Below, in pieces: positions 1-13,200 of a stretch of 64,000 nt of DNA; within the stretch, counting starts at the first letter, position 1; the number at the start of each line of letters is the position of its first letter. Location of the stretch: NCBI GenBank assembly GCA_905221605.1, contig CAJNDS010002610.1, forward strand, positions 186,001-250,000, written 5' to 3'. Below the pieces are notes generated by a model that was not told where the DNA came from, ran no database searches, and saw only the letters and a list, made by a program, of their open reading frames with translations. The position numbers and the translations under genes are program-made. Source of the stretch: Symbiodinium natans. Lineage: Eukaryota > Sar > Dinophyceae > Suessiales > Symbiodiniaceae.

Positions 1-1212
1 AAATAATAGGGGCCGCCTTATCATTAAGGACCCCGCAAGGAACCATAGTTTTGAGAAGTGACCATCTATGAAGAAGGTCAGTGTAAGTGGAAATGAATTT
101 GAATTTTGTAGTTGTGCCCCTAAACCCGGCGACTACGCTGCTGGCCAAAGTTGCAGCTAACTCGCCCAACGAAGGCATACGACTGCAAGCAAAACCCGGA
201 TGAGAAATGCGACTTAATCTCACTCTATACCTTCCTCATCAACTTGAAGATAACAACGCATGGAGAGGAGCCGAAAGCATCCCATATCCTGAACGGCTCA
301 CAAACAAGGGCTCAGGGTTCAGGGTTCAGGGTTTAGGGAGTTAGGGGTTTAGGGTTTAGGGTTTAGGGTTCCCTTGTACCCTGAACTTGGAACCCTCAAC
401 CCTAAACCCTCCCCAGCCTCCTTCCTAAACTGGGCTCAGTACGACGGGCAGTGTCTCGATTCCCTGCCTGAGGCGATGGCGGAGGTTGAGGAGGGAAGGG
501 TTCAGGGCTGAGGGGGGAGCGGCTTTTCCCCAAAACTTAAAACCCAAAACCCAAAACCCACATCCGGAATCCTTTCACTCTCGAATCGCCTAAGCCCTAC
601 AAAAGACCCTAAGTCCTGCCCAGAAAAAGCAAAACACTTAAACCCTAAAGCCTGTTCAGGGTTTAGGGTTTAATTGGGGTCTAGGGCCTAGGGTGTAATT
701 GGGGTCTAGGGTTTAAGGTTTAATTGGGGTCTAGGGTTTTAAGGTTTAGGGTATTAAGGTTTAGGACTTATAGGGCTTTAAGGATGAGGATTCTGCGTCG
801 ACATTCTCTCAGAAACCTAGCAAAGAACACGGTTCCGGGTTTCGGGTCAGGGTCTGGGGCGTCCCGAAACCCTAAACCCTAAACCCTAAACCCTTTTCGT
901 TGAATGGGGTTTGCGTACTTCTCTATTGGGTGGGGGGCGGGGGAGGCCTAATGGCCAGGCCTGGCTTAGCTCACGGCATCGCGAGGCATCAGGATCGCAA
1001 GTGCCATCAAACGAACCATAAACCGCCCTGAACCCTAAACCCTAAACCCTAAACCCTAAACCCTAAAGCCTAAACCCTAAACCCTAAACCCTAAACCCTA
1101 AACCCTAACCCTAAACCCTAAACCCTAAACCCTAAATCCTAAACCCTAAACGGCCCTAAACCCTAAACCCTAAACCGCCCTGAACTCGAAGTCTAAGAGT
1201 CGAACCAGCAAC
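1..1212. repeat. Intron or flank with telomere-type repeats
   Basis: Alternating degenerate TTTAGGG and CCCTAAA blocks (long array at 1024-1180) with short unique islands. No supported exon except a weak candidate at 440-467. Confidence 0.6.
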
Positions 1213-1250
1213 CTTGCCCTCCCCAAGCCCGAGCTCGCCATCAATCAAAA
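1213..1250 (-). CDS. Downstream exon, unrecognised
   Basis: CCAG acceptor and AAG|GTTGCT donor. It reads LIDGELGLGEGK. Lowest-coordinate exon that fits in phase. A further possible exon lies near 440-467 (QGIETLPVVLS) but its phase does not fit. Confidence 0.5.
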
Positions 1251-4200
1251 CTGGTCAGTTCTCTACGAAGAAAGATTTAGGGTTTAGGGCTTAGGGTTTA
1301 GGGTTTAGGATTCAAGGTTTAGGTCACCCCAACACCCTAAACCCCCCTAGGGGTTTAGGTTTAGGGTTTAAGGTTTAGGGTTTAGGGTTTAGGGTTTAGG
1401 GTTTAGGGCTGAGGGTTTAGGGCTAAAGCCCCTGCGGATGCCCAACGAGAACTGACCAAATCGGACCCCTTGCGGCCAAGAAGGAAACGCTTGGACTTGG
1501 GCATTTCTTCGGCCGTGCCAAGGTTTCGCAAGGTGTCTGCTGCCTGCGTGCCACAGGTTTTAGGGTTTAGGGTTTAGGGGCTGAGAAGTTCAGGGCTTAG
1601 GGCTTGGGGGGTTTAGGAGTCCCACCCTAGAAATACAGCTGTGCCTTGTTTGGGCCTACGAAGCTTCAACATGTGTAAGAGCTTATTTCGTGAGTAATGG
1701 GCTTTTGGTAGGTTATCCTAAAGGCTCGAGCGAGTGCAGGCTGCGGTAGTTCCCCCGTAGGTCTCCTGCGGTGTCGCAGCTATAGGAGCAATGGTTGCGC
1801 CGGACCCAGCGGCCCTTGTGGCAGCAGCGGTCCGAGCAGCTTGTCTGGCCAAGGCCCCCCGCCGCACGGTGCAAGGCGTTGCAGCAGCAGTTGTCTCTGT
1901 TCTCATGAGACCTGCGGAGGCAGCACCGAGCACAGTCCGGGGCGAGACTGCCAGAGGCCCGGCGGCGCATGAGGCCGTCGTGGAAAAGAGTGAGGAGGAG
2001 CGGCGTGAGGCGGTCAGGGCCAAGCGTCGGCTCAAGAGGCAACGCAAGAAGGCAGCTCGAGCAGCGGCTGCTGTCAGCAGTGCCAATAAAGAGCAGGTTG
2101 CAGACGAGGCTCACCAAGGATCGGCTGGGGACGCCGAGACTGCTGAGCCCGCTGTGGAGGGCGCAAGCACCCCGAGAAGGACTACGACTCCAACGTTTGA
2201 GCGCGGCCACACGGGCCTGACCCCCCCCCGGCAAGCGGCAGTGTTTGGATGCCAAGGATGGTGATGGCGTCGGCGTCGACGAGGAGCCGGAGATGGGTCG
2301 TCGACTCAGTATTGAGAGTGTGGAGAGCATGGCTTCCGACTGCACGGTGTTTTCGGACTTCGGCGGGGACGGCCGTGATGGCCTGCAGTGGCAACCAGGT
2401 GGTGACAGGAGCGAGGCAGCTGCTAACAACAGTCTCCTGTCGGGCGGGGGCGCCTGAGCTTCCTCGGCTCAGGGTGCATGCCTGGCTGGCGTCGTCGATC
2501 TGCGTGCTGGCTTGGAATTTGTTTTGGTGGCGCCGGGCTTTTCATGCTTGGCTACTTTTGGGCGGGCCCCGCAAAGCGGGCTCCTGCTTGTCAGTCGGAC
2601 GGGTGGCGTCTAGACAACCTTCCTGGTCTCAGTCTGTCGTCTTTTTCGTTAACAACAACAACTGGTAGGTTATCCTATGTGTATCTGGGGACTACAAGAC
2701 CCCTAAACCCTAAACCTAGGCCCTAAACCTGAAACCCTAAGTCCTGAACCCTAAACCCTATATACCCAAATGGGGATTGTAGCCTAGGGTTGGCCCCTTA
2801 AAGCCTCTGAAAGCCTGAATACGATCCTCTTAAACCCAACAAGGGAAAATAGAACATATCCCAGAGGGCCTACCTGTTTTATTCAAGGAGGTTTTAGGTG
2901 TTGAGGGATTTAGGGGGGTTTTGTAGTGGAGCAGTGTAGGATGTAATATTTGTGTTCTTTTACCCTAATCCCTAAATCCTAAACCCCAAAACGAGATTCT
3001 AAGGAACACAAAGAAGCTCTCCAACCCCGTCAAGCCCCCAAACCTCAAAATCCAGAAGGCTCAACCCACTTGTTTCCACCTCCGCGGGGAACTAGACCAT
3101 CATCCCAGATTGTGAATCCCTCAGAAAACTTTCTGTTGCAACTGGTTACTAATTTTTACACATGTCTAACAAAACAGTATCCAGTTGAAAAGTCGTCTGA
3201 GAATCCCTTAAAAAACTTTCTAAAAAGAAAGTTTACATATATAATATAAGATCCTCCTGAACCCAAGAAGCCAGCTAGTCAAACCCAAGGTCCGCCCAAC
3301 CTTATACAGATGTCCCACCGCTACGAAGCACAGCAAGACCGTAAACCCTAAACCCTAAACCCGAAACCCGAAACCCGAAACCCTAAACCCGAAACCCTAA
3401 ACCCTAAACCCTAAACCCTGACCCTAAACCCTAAACCCCAAACCCACTAGAAAAAGGGGTTTCCATCGGTGAATTAACAAGCCCAGAACAAACCAACATC
3501 AAGCCGGAATCTGCTCCAGCAGTCTCACCCCCCCACCCCCCCCCCCTCCCCTCTCAATAGGGTTTAGGTTTGAGGGTTAAGGGTTTAGGGTTTAGGGGTT
3601 AGGGTTACAGGTTAAAGCTTAGGGTTCTAGGTTGAGCCCTCATCCACCCCTGAGCCCAAGCGGTATATTGGTTGGTGGTCTCTGTAAGTAGGGTTTCTGT
3701 TTTGTGGAAGGTCCGTATTATTAGGGCATCTAGAGCTTTTTGAAGGTAGAAGGGTAACAGATAAAGAGGCCACCGGCCTTTATGACCCAAGTGCCCTGGA
3801 TCCCTAAACCCTAAACCCTAAACCCTAAACCCCAAACCCCAAACCCTAAACCCTAAACCCTAAACCCTAGCCCTAAACCCTAAACCCTAAGCCCTTTTGC
3901 GCATCGGCCTTGGCGATCAAGCCGGAGTGGAAGGCACGCTTCACATGGAGCCGGGAGCACTTGCGCCTGGCGCTCTGAGTTTGGGGGGGTTTAGGGTTTA
4001 GGGTTTAGGGTTTAGGGTTTAGGGTTTAGGGTTTAGGGTTTAGGGTTTAGGGGTGGATGAGGGCTCGGGTGTTAGGGATTGGGGCGGTTAAGGGTTTCGG
4101 GTTTAGGGTTTGGGGGTCAGGGATTACAATAGAGGCCGGAAAAAACTCTAGTAGCCTTCCCTTATGGTGCCTATACAAATATACTACGAAAATCCCCCCG

Positions 4201-7200
4201 AAGCCCTATTCTAACTATTACGGCCCCTAGATTAGGGTTTTGGGAATAGGTTTTCGGGTCAGCCCTGTTTTTTCTCCACACTAAAGAGGGATTTGGATTT
4301 AGGGTTTAGGGTTTAGGGTTTAGGGTTTAGGGTTTAGGGTTTAGGGTTTAGGGTTTAGGGTTTAGGGTTTAGGGTTTAGGGTTTAGGGTTTAGGGTTTAG
4401 GGTTTAGGGTTTAGGCCCAGGGGTGCCCGAGAATGTACGGGGCCAACAACAGCAGCCACCCAACACCAAGGAGCAAAACGTGAAGGATTCCCCAGTTTCG
4501 GGGTCAAATGCAGTAAGAACTCCAGCCGCTCAAGTTCTTGGTGGTTCCCTTGTCCCCCCCACTCCCCCCAAAAAACAAGAAATCCAAACCCTCAAGTTCC
4601 AACATTTTCGACCCTACTAAACCCTCGAAAACCCCTAACCCCTAACCCCAAACTTGATAACCATACTATGACAAGGGTGAACTTGTTTGGGTTGGTTACT
4701 TTATGAGGGAATTGTGAACCAACAAAAATGAAAAAGGATACCCCTTAAACCCCAAACTAACCCTAAACCCTACACCCTAAACCCCAAACCCTAACCCGAA
4801 ACAGCCCAAACAGCCCAAACAGCCCAAACAGCCCAAACAGCCCAAACACCCCAAACCCCAAACCCCAAAAAATAGCTCCTTACCTTAACGCTGAAGTCGT
4901 TCCAGCCCTGGAGCCCGAAACCCTAAACCCTAAACCCTAAACCCTACACCCTAAACCCTAAACCCTAAACCCTAAACCCTAAACCCTGTCGTCCCCAAAG
5001 TCTCGCCGGCGGTACCCGGCGGCTTTCAACTCCACCTCCAGGGCTTCGACCGCCTGCACCTCCCAGATGTGGTTGGGGGCTCTAGGGGGTTGAGGGTTGC
5101 AGGGGTTTAGGGTTTAGGGTTTAGGGTTTAGGGTTTAGGGTTTAGGGTTTAGGGTTTAGGGTTTAGGGTTTAGGGTTTAGGGTTTAGGGTTTTGGGTTTT
5201 GGGGTTGAGGGTATTATACAGGCCGGTGGCCTCTTTATCTGCTACCCTTTATACCTCAATATGTCCCTTAGATACCCAAATAAGAACCCCGAATAAATGC
5301 CCTCTAAAACAGAAACTCTACTTAAAGAGACCACCAACCCACATAATTAGATACATGGTACCTGTATGGGCCCTTAGATGGGGACGCCTTTTTTACCCCC
5401 GAACCCTTTGAAGAAGGTACGGGACGGTTCTAGGGACCATGTAACTGACCTTAGATCCTAACCGTCTCCTGATAGATTCCTCATATTTCAGGCCCCCAAA
5501 ATGGCTTAGGCCCTAAACCCTAAACCCTAAACCCCAAGGCCTGCGCCCCCGCTGATCTTCAACTTGGACCTGCCTCGCCGGAGATGACTGCGTGCTGCGG
5601 CGAGTTCACCTCATTATCTGGGGTCTAGGGGTCTAGGGGTCTAGGGGTTTAGGGTTGAGGGTTAATTATATTTGCTGATTGCAATCATAGAGCAACACAC
5701 CTGAAAACAAAAAAGATGAACACACAAAGGTTTGATGGCCATTCAAGATGAAGATGAGGATCAGACGTACCATCTGCAGGGTAGGGCTTAGGGTCTAGCA
5801 TCTAAGTCTGGCGTGCTGCAAAGGATTCAGGAGTAGTTTAGGACTAAGGGCTCAGAGTGTAGAGGTTCAGGATTTATGGTCAATGGCTTGGAGATTCTGA
5901 GAGGCACAAAGTCTTGGCTAAGGGTGTTCGGGTTTTAAACTATGGGGCTAGGTTTCGGACAAAGTGAATGTGCAGAGGTCAAGGGCTTGCCTGCACCTTA
6001 AGAAGGCCCTAAACCTCATCAACACGAAACCTCACGACCCTAGATTTAGAGCAATCTAGTGAGGAGCCCCATGCCCTGAGCCCTTTAGCGTCAGATCCCC
6101 CTGATCGTGAGCCCCATACACCGAACCTTGAAAATACAAGGCCCGCCAAGACCCTGAAGCAGCCTCAACAACCCTAAACCCTAAACCCTGTGAAATGCCC
6201 TGAACCAATTGTTCTAAAAACCGGAAAAAACAAACGGAAAGGTCGAAATAAACCTAACCCCAAACCCTGAAATCACAACGAGCCCTGCACGCTCGCATTC
6301 TTATATCAACGAAGCCCTGCAAGAACCCCGCGTTGGAAGACCATATATCAGGACCCCCCTGGCAACCCTCATATGAAGTACGGTTTGCATTACATCCCCA
6401 ACAGCACACCAATTAGACACACCCACCAAGATATAAAAGAAACCCAAAAACACACTCACCAAAAGCAGCAACATAAACCCCAAGCATTATGCCTTTAAAC
6501 CCGAAACCATAAACTGTAAACCGTAAACCGTAAACCCCTAAACCCTAAATCCTAAACTCTAGCCCTAAACCCTAAACCCGAAGGAGCAGCCTAATTCTTG
6601 CCGGGCCCCCGGCCGCCGCAAGCCAGAGCCCGGCGCGGGAACCGCCCGCCACAGCCTCGAGCTCCTCCGCCGGCCTTTGGGGTGTAGGGTTTAGGGTTTG
6701 TGGTTTATAGGTTTAGGGTTTAGGGGTTTAGGGTTTGGGGTTTAGGGTTTAGGGTTTTGGGCGGTGGCTTGTGCGGCTTGGGGTGTACAATGTTTTGGGC
6801 TTAAGGGCTTAAAGGGCTAAAAGGGCTTAAAGGGTTTAAAGGGTTTAAAGGGTTCAAAGGGTTTAAAGAGTTTGAAGGGTGAAAAAGGACAGCGCTTAAG
6901 GGCTTTTGTTGGATTTGCGGTTTTGGGGTCTATGGGGCCCAAGGGGTATGGTTTGTTATCAGGCTCTTTCGAGCTTACTGGATGAGTGTGGTTGAAGAAA
7001 TTAGGCTTTAAAAGGGTCCACTTGCGGTTGCCCGCGGTTTGCGAACTTAAAGAAAGGGTTGGACGTAGCGTAATCCCTGCCCCGTGACGCTGACCACATA
7101 CTAAAAAACTGGCGGGTTTGGATATGCTGCGTAAGCCCCGGAACCCTAGAGAACCTAGGCCTTCAACCCCAGACTGCTTTCTCAGGCTTTTGCTGGCTGG

Positions 7201-10200
7201 CTCTTCGTAGGGAATGAGGGAATGAGGGCCCCTATACCTGCATCCCTCCTTCGGGCTGGAATAACGGTCTGAAGCGGAATAGTCGACTATCCCCCGCTTG
7301 CGGGAACTATAGACTGTGGGCTGAAATTCTCTTTTGGAATATTTGTAGGTTTTAGCAGTTTGTGAAAACTGTGGCATGGAATTTGCTATCACTGGCCAAT
7401 GATGATCCGACCGATTGCAGAGTCTTTGCTCTTTCAACCCAGGTTTTTGACAAGAGAATATGGGCTCCCCTTTGTCTTCCGGTCGAGGGCAAAAACCCAC
7501 TGAAGGAGAAGTGGATCAGGTAAAGCAATGGGCTTCTACTTTGCCGTTGCTTCTAGGAAGTTCTTCATGCAAAGATCTGCTGTCAGGTACGTGTGCAGAC
7601 TCGGCATCACAGATACAAGCTTGAAAGGCGCAATTGCATGCCAAAATGTCAGGACAATCCCCGCAAATCAGGCGACAATCCCCGCAAATCAGCCGACAAT
7701 CCCCGACGTAGCATTTTGCTGCATACGCTGATAAAACATGCTGTGCCTTCAGGGCCGCAGCTCAAAAGCTTTCCATCTTTCAGGCTGTGCTTGGGATTGG
7801 GCTACCCAATAAGCCCTGACAAGAATATCCTGCTTTGCTTCCTCCGAATCCGTGGCTTGTGGCCTCAAAGTTTTCTGTGCTGCTTCAACGGCTGAATATA
7901 ATGCTGAGTGAGTAGGTGTTCATTTGCTGGAAGCTCCGATTGCATGTCAAGCCCATCATGTCGAAACAGCAAAGTGATTAGTTTTATAGCTAATTGATCT
8001 GAAGCTTCTTGCGCAAAGCACCTTCGGGCCACTATTCTTCACGCGGGCTGATATTCTAAACTCGGGCTGTTTTCCCGGGCTGAGCGGCTTCAGGCTGCTA
8101 TTCTAGCCTGAAGTGGATGCAGGTATAATCCCTATGTAGGGCCCTCATTCCCTACTAAGAACCAGGGAGTTTTTCTGGAGCTTCGGAGGCTGTACAGGCC
8201 TGAAGCCTCAAACCTTATCCCCCAACTCCCACCAACCTGTTCTCATTTTTGTTTGGTTTGCTTCAGGGGGGGTCTGGTAAAAGAGCCATAATCTTGGTAG
8301 CCCAGTAACCATATCACAATAAAGGTATATACCTTGTGTTTGGAGGGAACCTTGAACCAAAAACAAGTGAAGAAAAGCGCACCACCGGGCTGCCAAGTAA
8401 AATTACAGGATGGTACTAAACCATAAACCCTAAACCCCAAGCCCTAATCCGAAACCCTCATAGCATTTGGGAAAAGATTACAAGGTGATACCAAACCATA
8501 AACCCTAACACCTAAACCCTAAACCCCAAGCCCTAAACCCGAAACCCTAAACCCGAAACCCTAAACCCTGATAGCATTTGGGAAGGGATTACACGCAAAC
8601 CAGGGCTCCCGGCCAGTCTGCCACTGACAGCATCGCGCCCTCCTCGGCCAGAGTTTCTGTCGACCTGGATATCTTTGTCCACGCGGCTGTAGGGTTAGCG
8701 TGTGGGGTTTAGGGGTTTAGGGGTTTAGGGGTTTAGGGATTTAGGGATTTAGGGATTTAGGGATTTAGGGATTTAGGGATTTAGGGATTTAGGGTTTAGG
8801 GTTTAGGGTTTAGGGTTTAGGGTTTAGGGTTTAGGGTTTAGGGTTTAGGGTTCAGGGTTAAAGTTTATTTTGTCGGTCGAAAGGGGGCCCTACACCCTAA
8901 ACCCTAGATCCTAAACCCTAAACTCTTTCATCTGCGCTGCAGGTGCTACAACATGTTTTGAAAACTTCGGACGCGGGTGGGTTAGATCGCGAATAGGGGA
9001 CACGGTCCCTAAACCCATCCCTAAACCCTGAAGCCTAAACCTTTAAACCCTAAACCCTGAAACTCTAAAACCCTACACCCTAAACCCTGAACCCTGAAGC
9101 CTAAACACTGTAACCTCAACTCTCTACATTAAACCGTTCTCTGAACACCCTTCTCTAGGGTCTTTCTCGATTTTTCAGGAAACAAAGCAGAGGTGAGAAG
9201 GGTAACTATACCCTAAACCACCGCAATCCTGAACTCCAATGAAAAACCTCGAAAACCGCTGTAACTCAGCTTGGTGCTTCAATGGCATTTAGGGTTCCAG
9301 ACTTATTCTGATTTATGCTTTTAAGGGTTTTTAGGGTTTAGGGTTCCAGAGTTAGGGAACCTTGTTCTGCTCCAGTAAGACATCGAGGTGCCAGAGCCTT
9401 CCGCCGTTCGGAGCGCTGAAGAAAGATCAGCCTGCTATCCCCGGCGTACCATCTTATTTGTTGAGCGACATCTGACCTGCAGAATCGCCGGATTGGCATG
9501 ACCGACTCTCGCCCCTGGACGACTTGCTTGTTCTCCCAGTCAGGCAGGGATCCCAAACATGCCGCTTTCCAGGCGTTTCCTTTACCCCTGCCACACTGCG
9601 CGCCCGCGCTACTCTGTAGGAGGCCGCCGTCCCAGTCAAACCCTCCATCCAAGAATGTTCCTGAAGGTTTAGGGTTTAGAGTTTAGGGTTTAGGGTTTAG
9701 GTTAGTGTAGCCATCTTCTCTCTTCGGCTGGTCTCTCACTTTTAACCCAAACTTCTACCACCTAGACAGCCGAGACCTACATAAAAATCCTTTCTGGGTA
9801 CCAACACCCAAACCCCAAACCCCAAACCCCAAACCCCAAACCCCAAACCCCAAACCCCAAACCCTAAACCCTAAACCCTAAACCCAAGCCCCAAACCCCA
9901 AACCACACTTATAGCTATCCAGCGCTGGCCGGATGTGACACTAAACCCCAAGCAGTCGCTATCAGGGTGCTTACCGACTCTTTTACTTGGCGGTTGGGGA
10001 GCGGCGAGTTTAGGGTTTAGGGTTTAGGGTTTAGGGTTTAGGGTTTAGGGTTTAGGGTTCAGGGTTTAGGGTTTAGGGTTAAGGGCTTCGGGAATGGTAA
10101 GGCCCCATGGCTTTGACTAGTGGGTTTCATGCGCTTTCAAGACGACTTCTTAGCCTCCGAACCCTAAAGGCCCCAAAACCCCAAATCGCGCACCCCCTAG

Positions 10201-13200
10201 ACCCTCACCCACTAAACCCTCACACCCTAAACCCTAAACCCTCACACCCTAAACCCTAAACCCGAAACCCTAAACCCTAAACCCTAAACCCTAAACCCCC
10301 AAATCCCCGGTACTGGGGCTCCCCTGCCGGGCCCTTGCAGCCACGATGGCCAAGGCCGCGTCCAGGGAAAGGAAGCCGCCGACGACGGCGGCGGCGTACC
10401 TCTTCCGCAGGGGGCTTAGGGTTTAGGGTTTAGGGTTCAGGGTTTAGGGTTTAGGGTTTAGGGGGTTTCAGGGGTTCAAGGACCTTCAGATCTGGGGTTT
10501 GGGGTTTCGGGCTTAGGGGTTTAGGGTGTTTAGCTTGGGGCCCAAAAACCATACCATGTATGAGGCAAACCCCTGTAGCCCTCAGTGCTCAACCATTCCA
10601 ACTTCAACCCTCAACTGCGAAAATGTTGGCCCGAAACCCTCCTTACCCCCTCAACCCCATACCATCTTAACCCTCTTATCGCTAAACTCCGAAACCCCAA
10701 ACCCTCACAACCTCCAACCCTAAACCCTAAACCTTAAACCCTAAACTCGTAATTCAGCTGAACCCTCTAAAAGTTAAACCCTCATACCTTTCACCCTTGA
10801 ATCTTAACAACTCTTGAACCTTCAACAGGACTCGGCGCACTCGCCCAGGGAGTGGCCCGCGCAGGCAACCGGCTTCACCTGAGCCGAGGCTGGAAGTTTG
10901 GGCTCTTAGGGTTTTAGGTTTTTAACCCTAAACCCTAAACCCTAAACCCTAAACCCTAAACCCTAAACCCTATAGGTTTTGGGTTTTAGGGTTTAGGGAG
11001 GTGTTGGAGGTCTAGGACTTTGGGGGGATGAAAACCTACACCTCAACCCTAAACCTTAAAGCTTTGGGGGGTCTAGGGCTTTGGGGGCCTTCAAGGGTTC
11101 TTTGGGGGGTGAAGGCTTTTGGGGGGTTTCAGGGTTTAGTGCGGGTTTAGGGCTCCCAAAGAAATAAACTACTTCAAGCCCGCTTCTTCATTCTCTGTGC
11201 CCAACCCCACGCTCGCCACCCCCTAAACCCTAAATCCTAAACCCCCAAAACCCTAAGCTGTAAAATCCACACCCTAAAACCCTACACCTCATAAACCCTA
11301 AACCCTAAACCCTAAACACCCAAAACCCTAAAACCTAAACACCCAAACCTTAGACCCTAAACACCCAAAACCAAAACCCTAAACCCTAAATCCACGCGAG
11401 CCCGGAGGTCCGGACGTTCACCGCCAGCAGCACTTGCGCCAGGGCCTAGGAAGCATCGAAAGCTTGGCAGCTTTGAGAGTTGGCTCAACCCTGTTCCCCA
11501 AGGGTCGAGGGCTTGGGAACACGGAACCCACACCACAACCCTAAACCCTGAACCCTAAGCCCTGAACCCTCAACCCTAACCCCAAACCTCTGGCGACTCC
11601 AGGGAAAGCACAGTCCTACAACGCGCACTGGGGGTTGCAAGGCCCGGGGCTGGTTTCCAGGTCTCGGGTTTGGTGTAGAGTTTAGGTCTAGGGCTTATAG
11701 GGTTTAGGGTTCAGGCGCTGTGGTGAGCCAAGGTTTGATTAAGCCTTGGTGCTTAGGAGCATGCCAGTTTGCACACAAAGTCTGGACTTTCAGGCTTCTT
11801 ACGGAATTCCAGGGCTTCATCAGCAAAGGTCAGTAAGCCGAAGCAGTTATAGACTCTGCAAACCCCACCAATCCTACAAACCAGCCCCCCTAAGCCCTAT
11901 GATGCCGCAGAATACCCTGCCTTTAATACCCTATACTACAATACCCCTATAATACCCCTAAACCTGCTGAGTGCCAAGGCATACTCCACCACGAAAAGGG
12001 ATGGCTGCATGACCTCAGGCAGTGGGCTCCTTCTTCCTTTTAGAGGGTCCTCAAGGGACGGGGGTTCGAGGCGGTATGTAACCCAAAGTTCCCGAATGCT
12101 CCCCACTACTCCCTAAGGCTCCCCAAGCTTCCCTTTTACGACAATGAAGCCCCCTTAAGGACCCTATACTCCTTAACTCCCCTAAGCCAAACCCTGACAC
12201 ATCTACATCCCAGGGTTTAGGGTGAGGTTTTAGGGCTTAGCACTCTGGCTCCTGCAAGGCTTCGGGTTAAGGGCCTAGGGGTTGAGGGTTTAGGGCTTAG
12301 CGCTTATAGAGCGTAACTCCAGATCCCTAAGCCCGAAACCATCTGCCCTTAACCCCCCAAAACACTTGTAAACCTAAATCCAAAAAACCCTACAGCAAGC
12401 CCGAAGCCATAAGTTCATAGGCCATGTACCCTTAACCCCCATGATAATATACCCGAAGCCCTAAGCTCTGAGCCCTACAGCCTGTACAAGACCCAAAGCC
12501 CTTAAAGCCGAATGAGATGAGCTCGTTGCCGACGGCTTCTCGAACTCCTGCCAGGTCGAGGGTTTAGAGCTTGGGGATTGAAATTCGGAAGCCCTGAACC
12601 GGAACCCTAGGCCTTCTAAACTCAAAAGCCTGAACCCTTATTACAGCATCTTATTCCAGGATTCTTCGGCGGCAACCCAAACAAAAAACTCTACGGCGTG
12701 GACGGCAAAGCTTTTGCTCGCTTTTGCTTTCTTCTCTGCGGAGGCTTTCGAGAGACCCTTCTCTACACTGCCTCCCGACCTTTGCCGAACTTTCCCATTG
12801 CTGCAGCTACCGTGGGTGGCCCTCAACCCTAAACCCTAAACCCTAAAACCCTAAAACCCTAAAACCCTAAAACCCTAAAACCCTAAAACCCTAAAACCCT
12901 AAAACCCTAAAACCCTAAAACCCTAAAACCCTAAAACCCTAAAACCCTAAACCCCTGAACCCCCAAACCTCTGTGGGCTTGGAAGAGGCCGGGCCTCCAG
13001 GAGGCTTACTTAGTTGCTGAGTTCATAAGCCCCAAAAAATGTGCACTTTCAGTTCTATAACCTTAAACCCTAAGCCCTAAACCCCAAGGGGATGATAGTA
13101 TCCCAAAAGTGCAAAGTGTACTCATTCAGCTACTAGGCTTACCAGAGCTTGAGCGTGTTGTTTTGTATAAAGTGCCACTGCTTTTTGCGCCCAATCCTGC

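Noticed and set aside
1791-2668. Several overlapping open frames as independent genes
   Set aside because: They lie inside a unit with target duplication and an AAC tail, overlap on both strands and shift frame. They are better read as a decayed retroposon.
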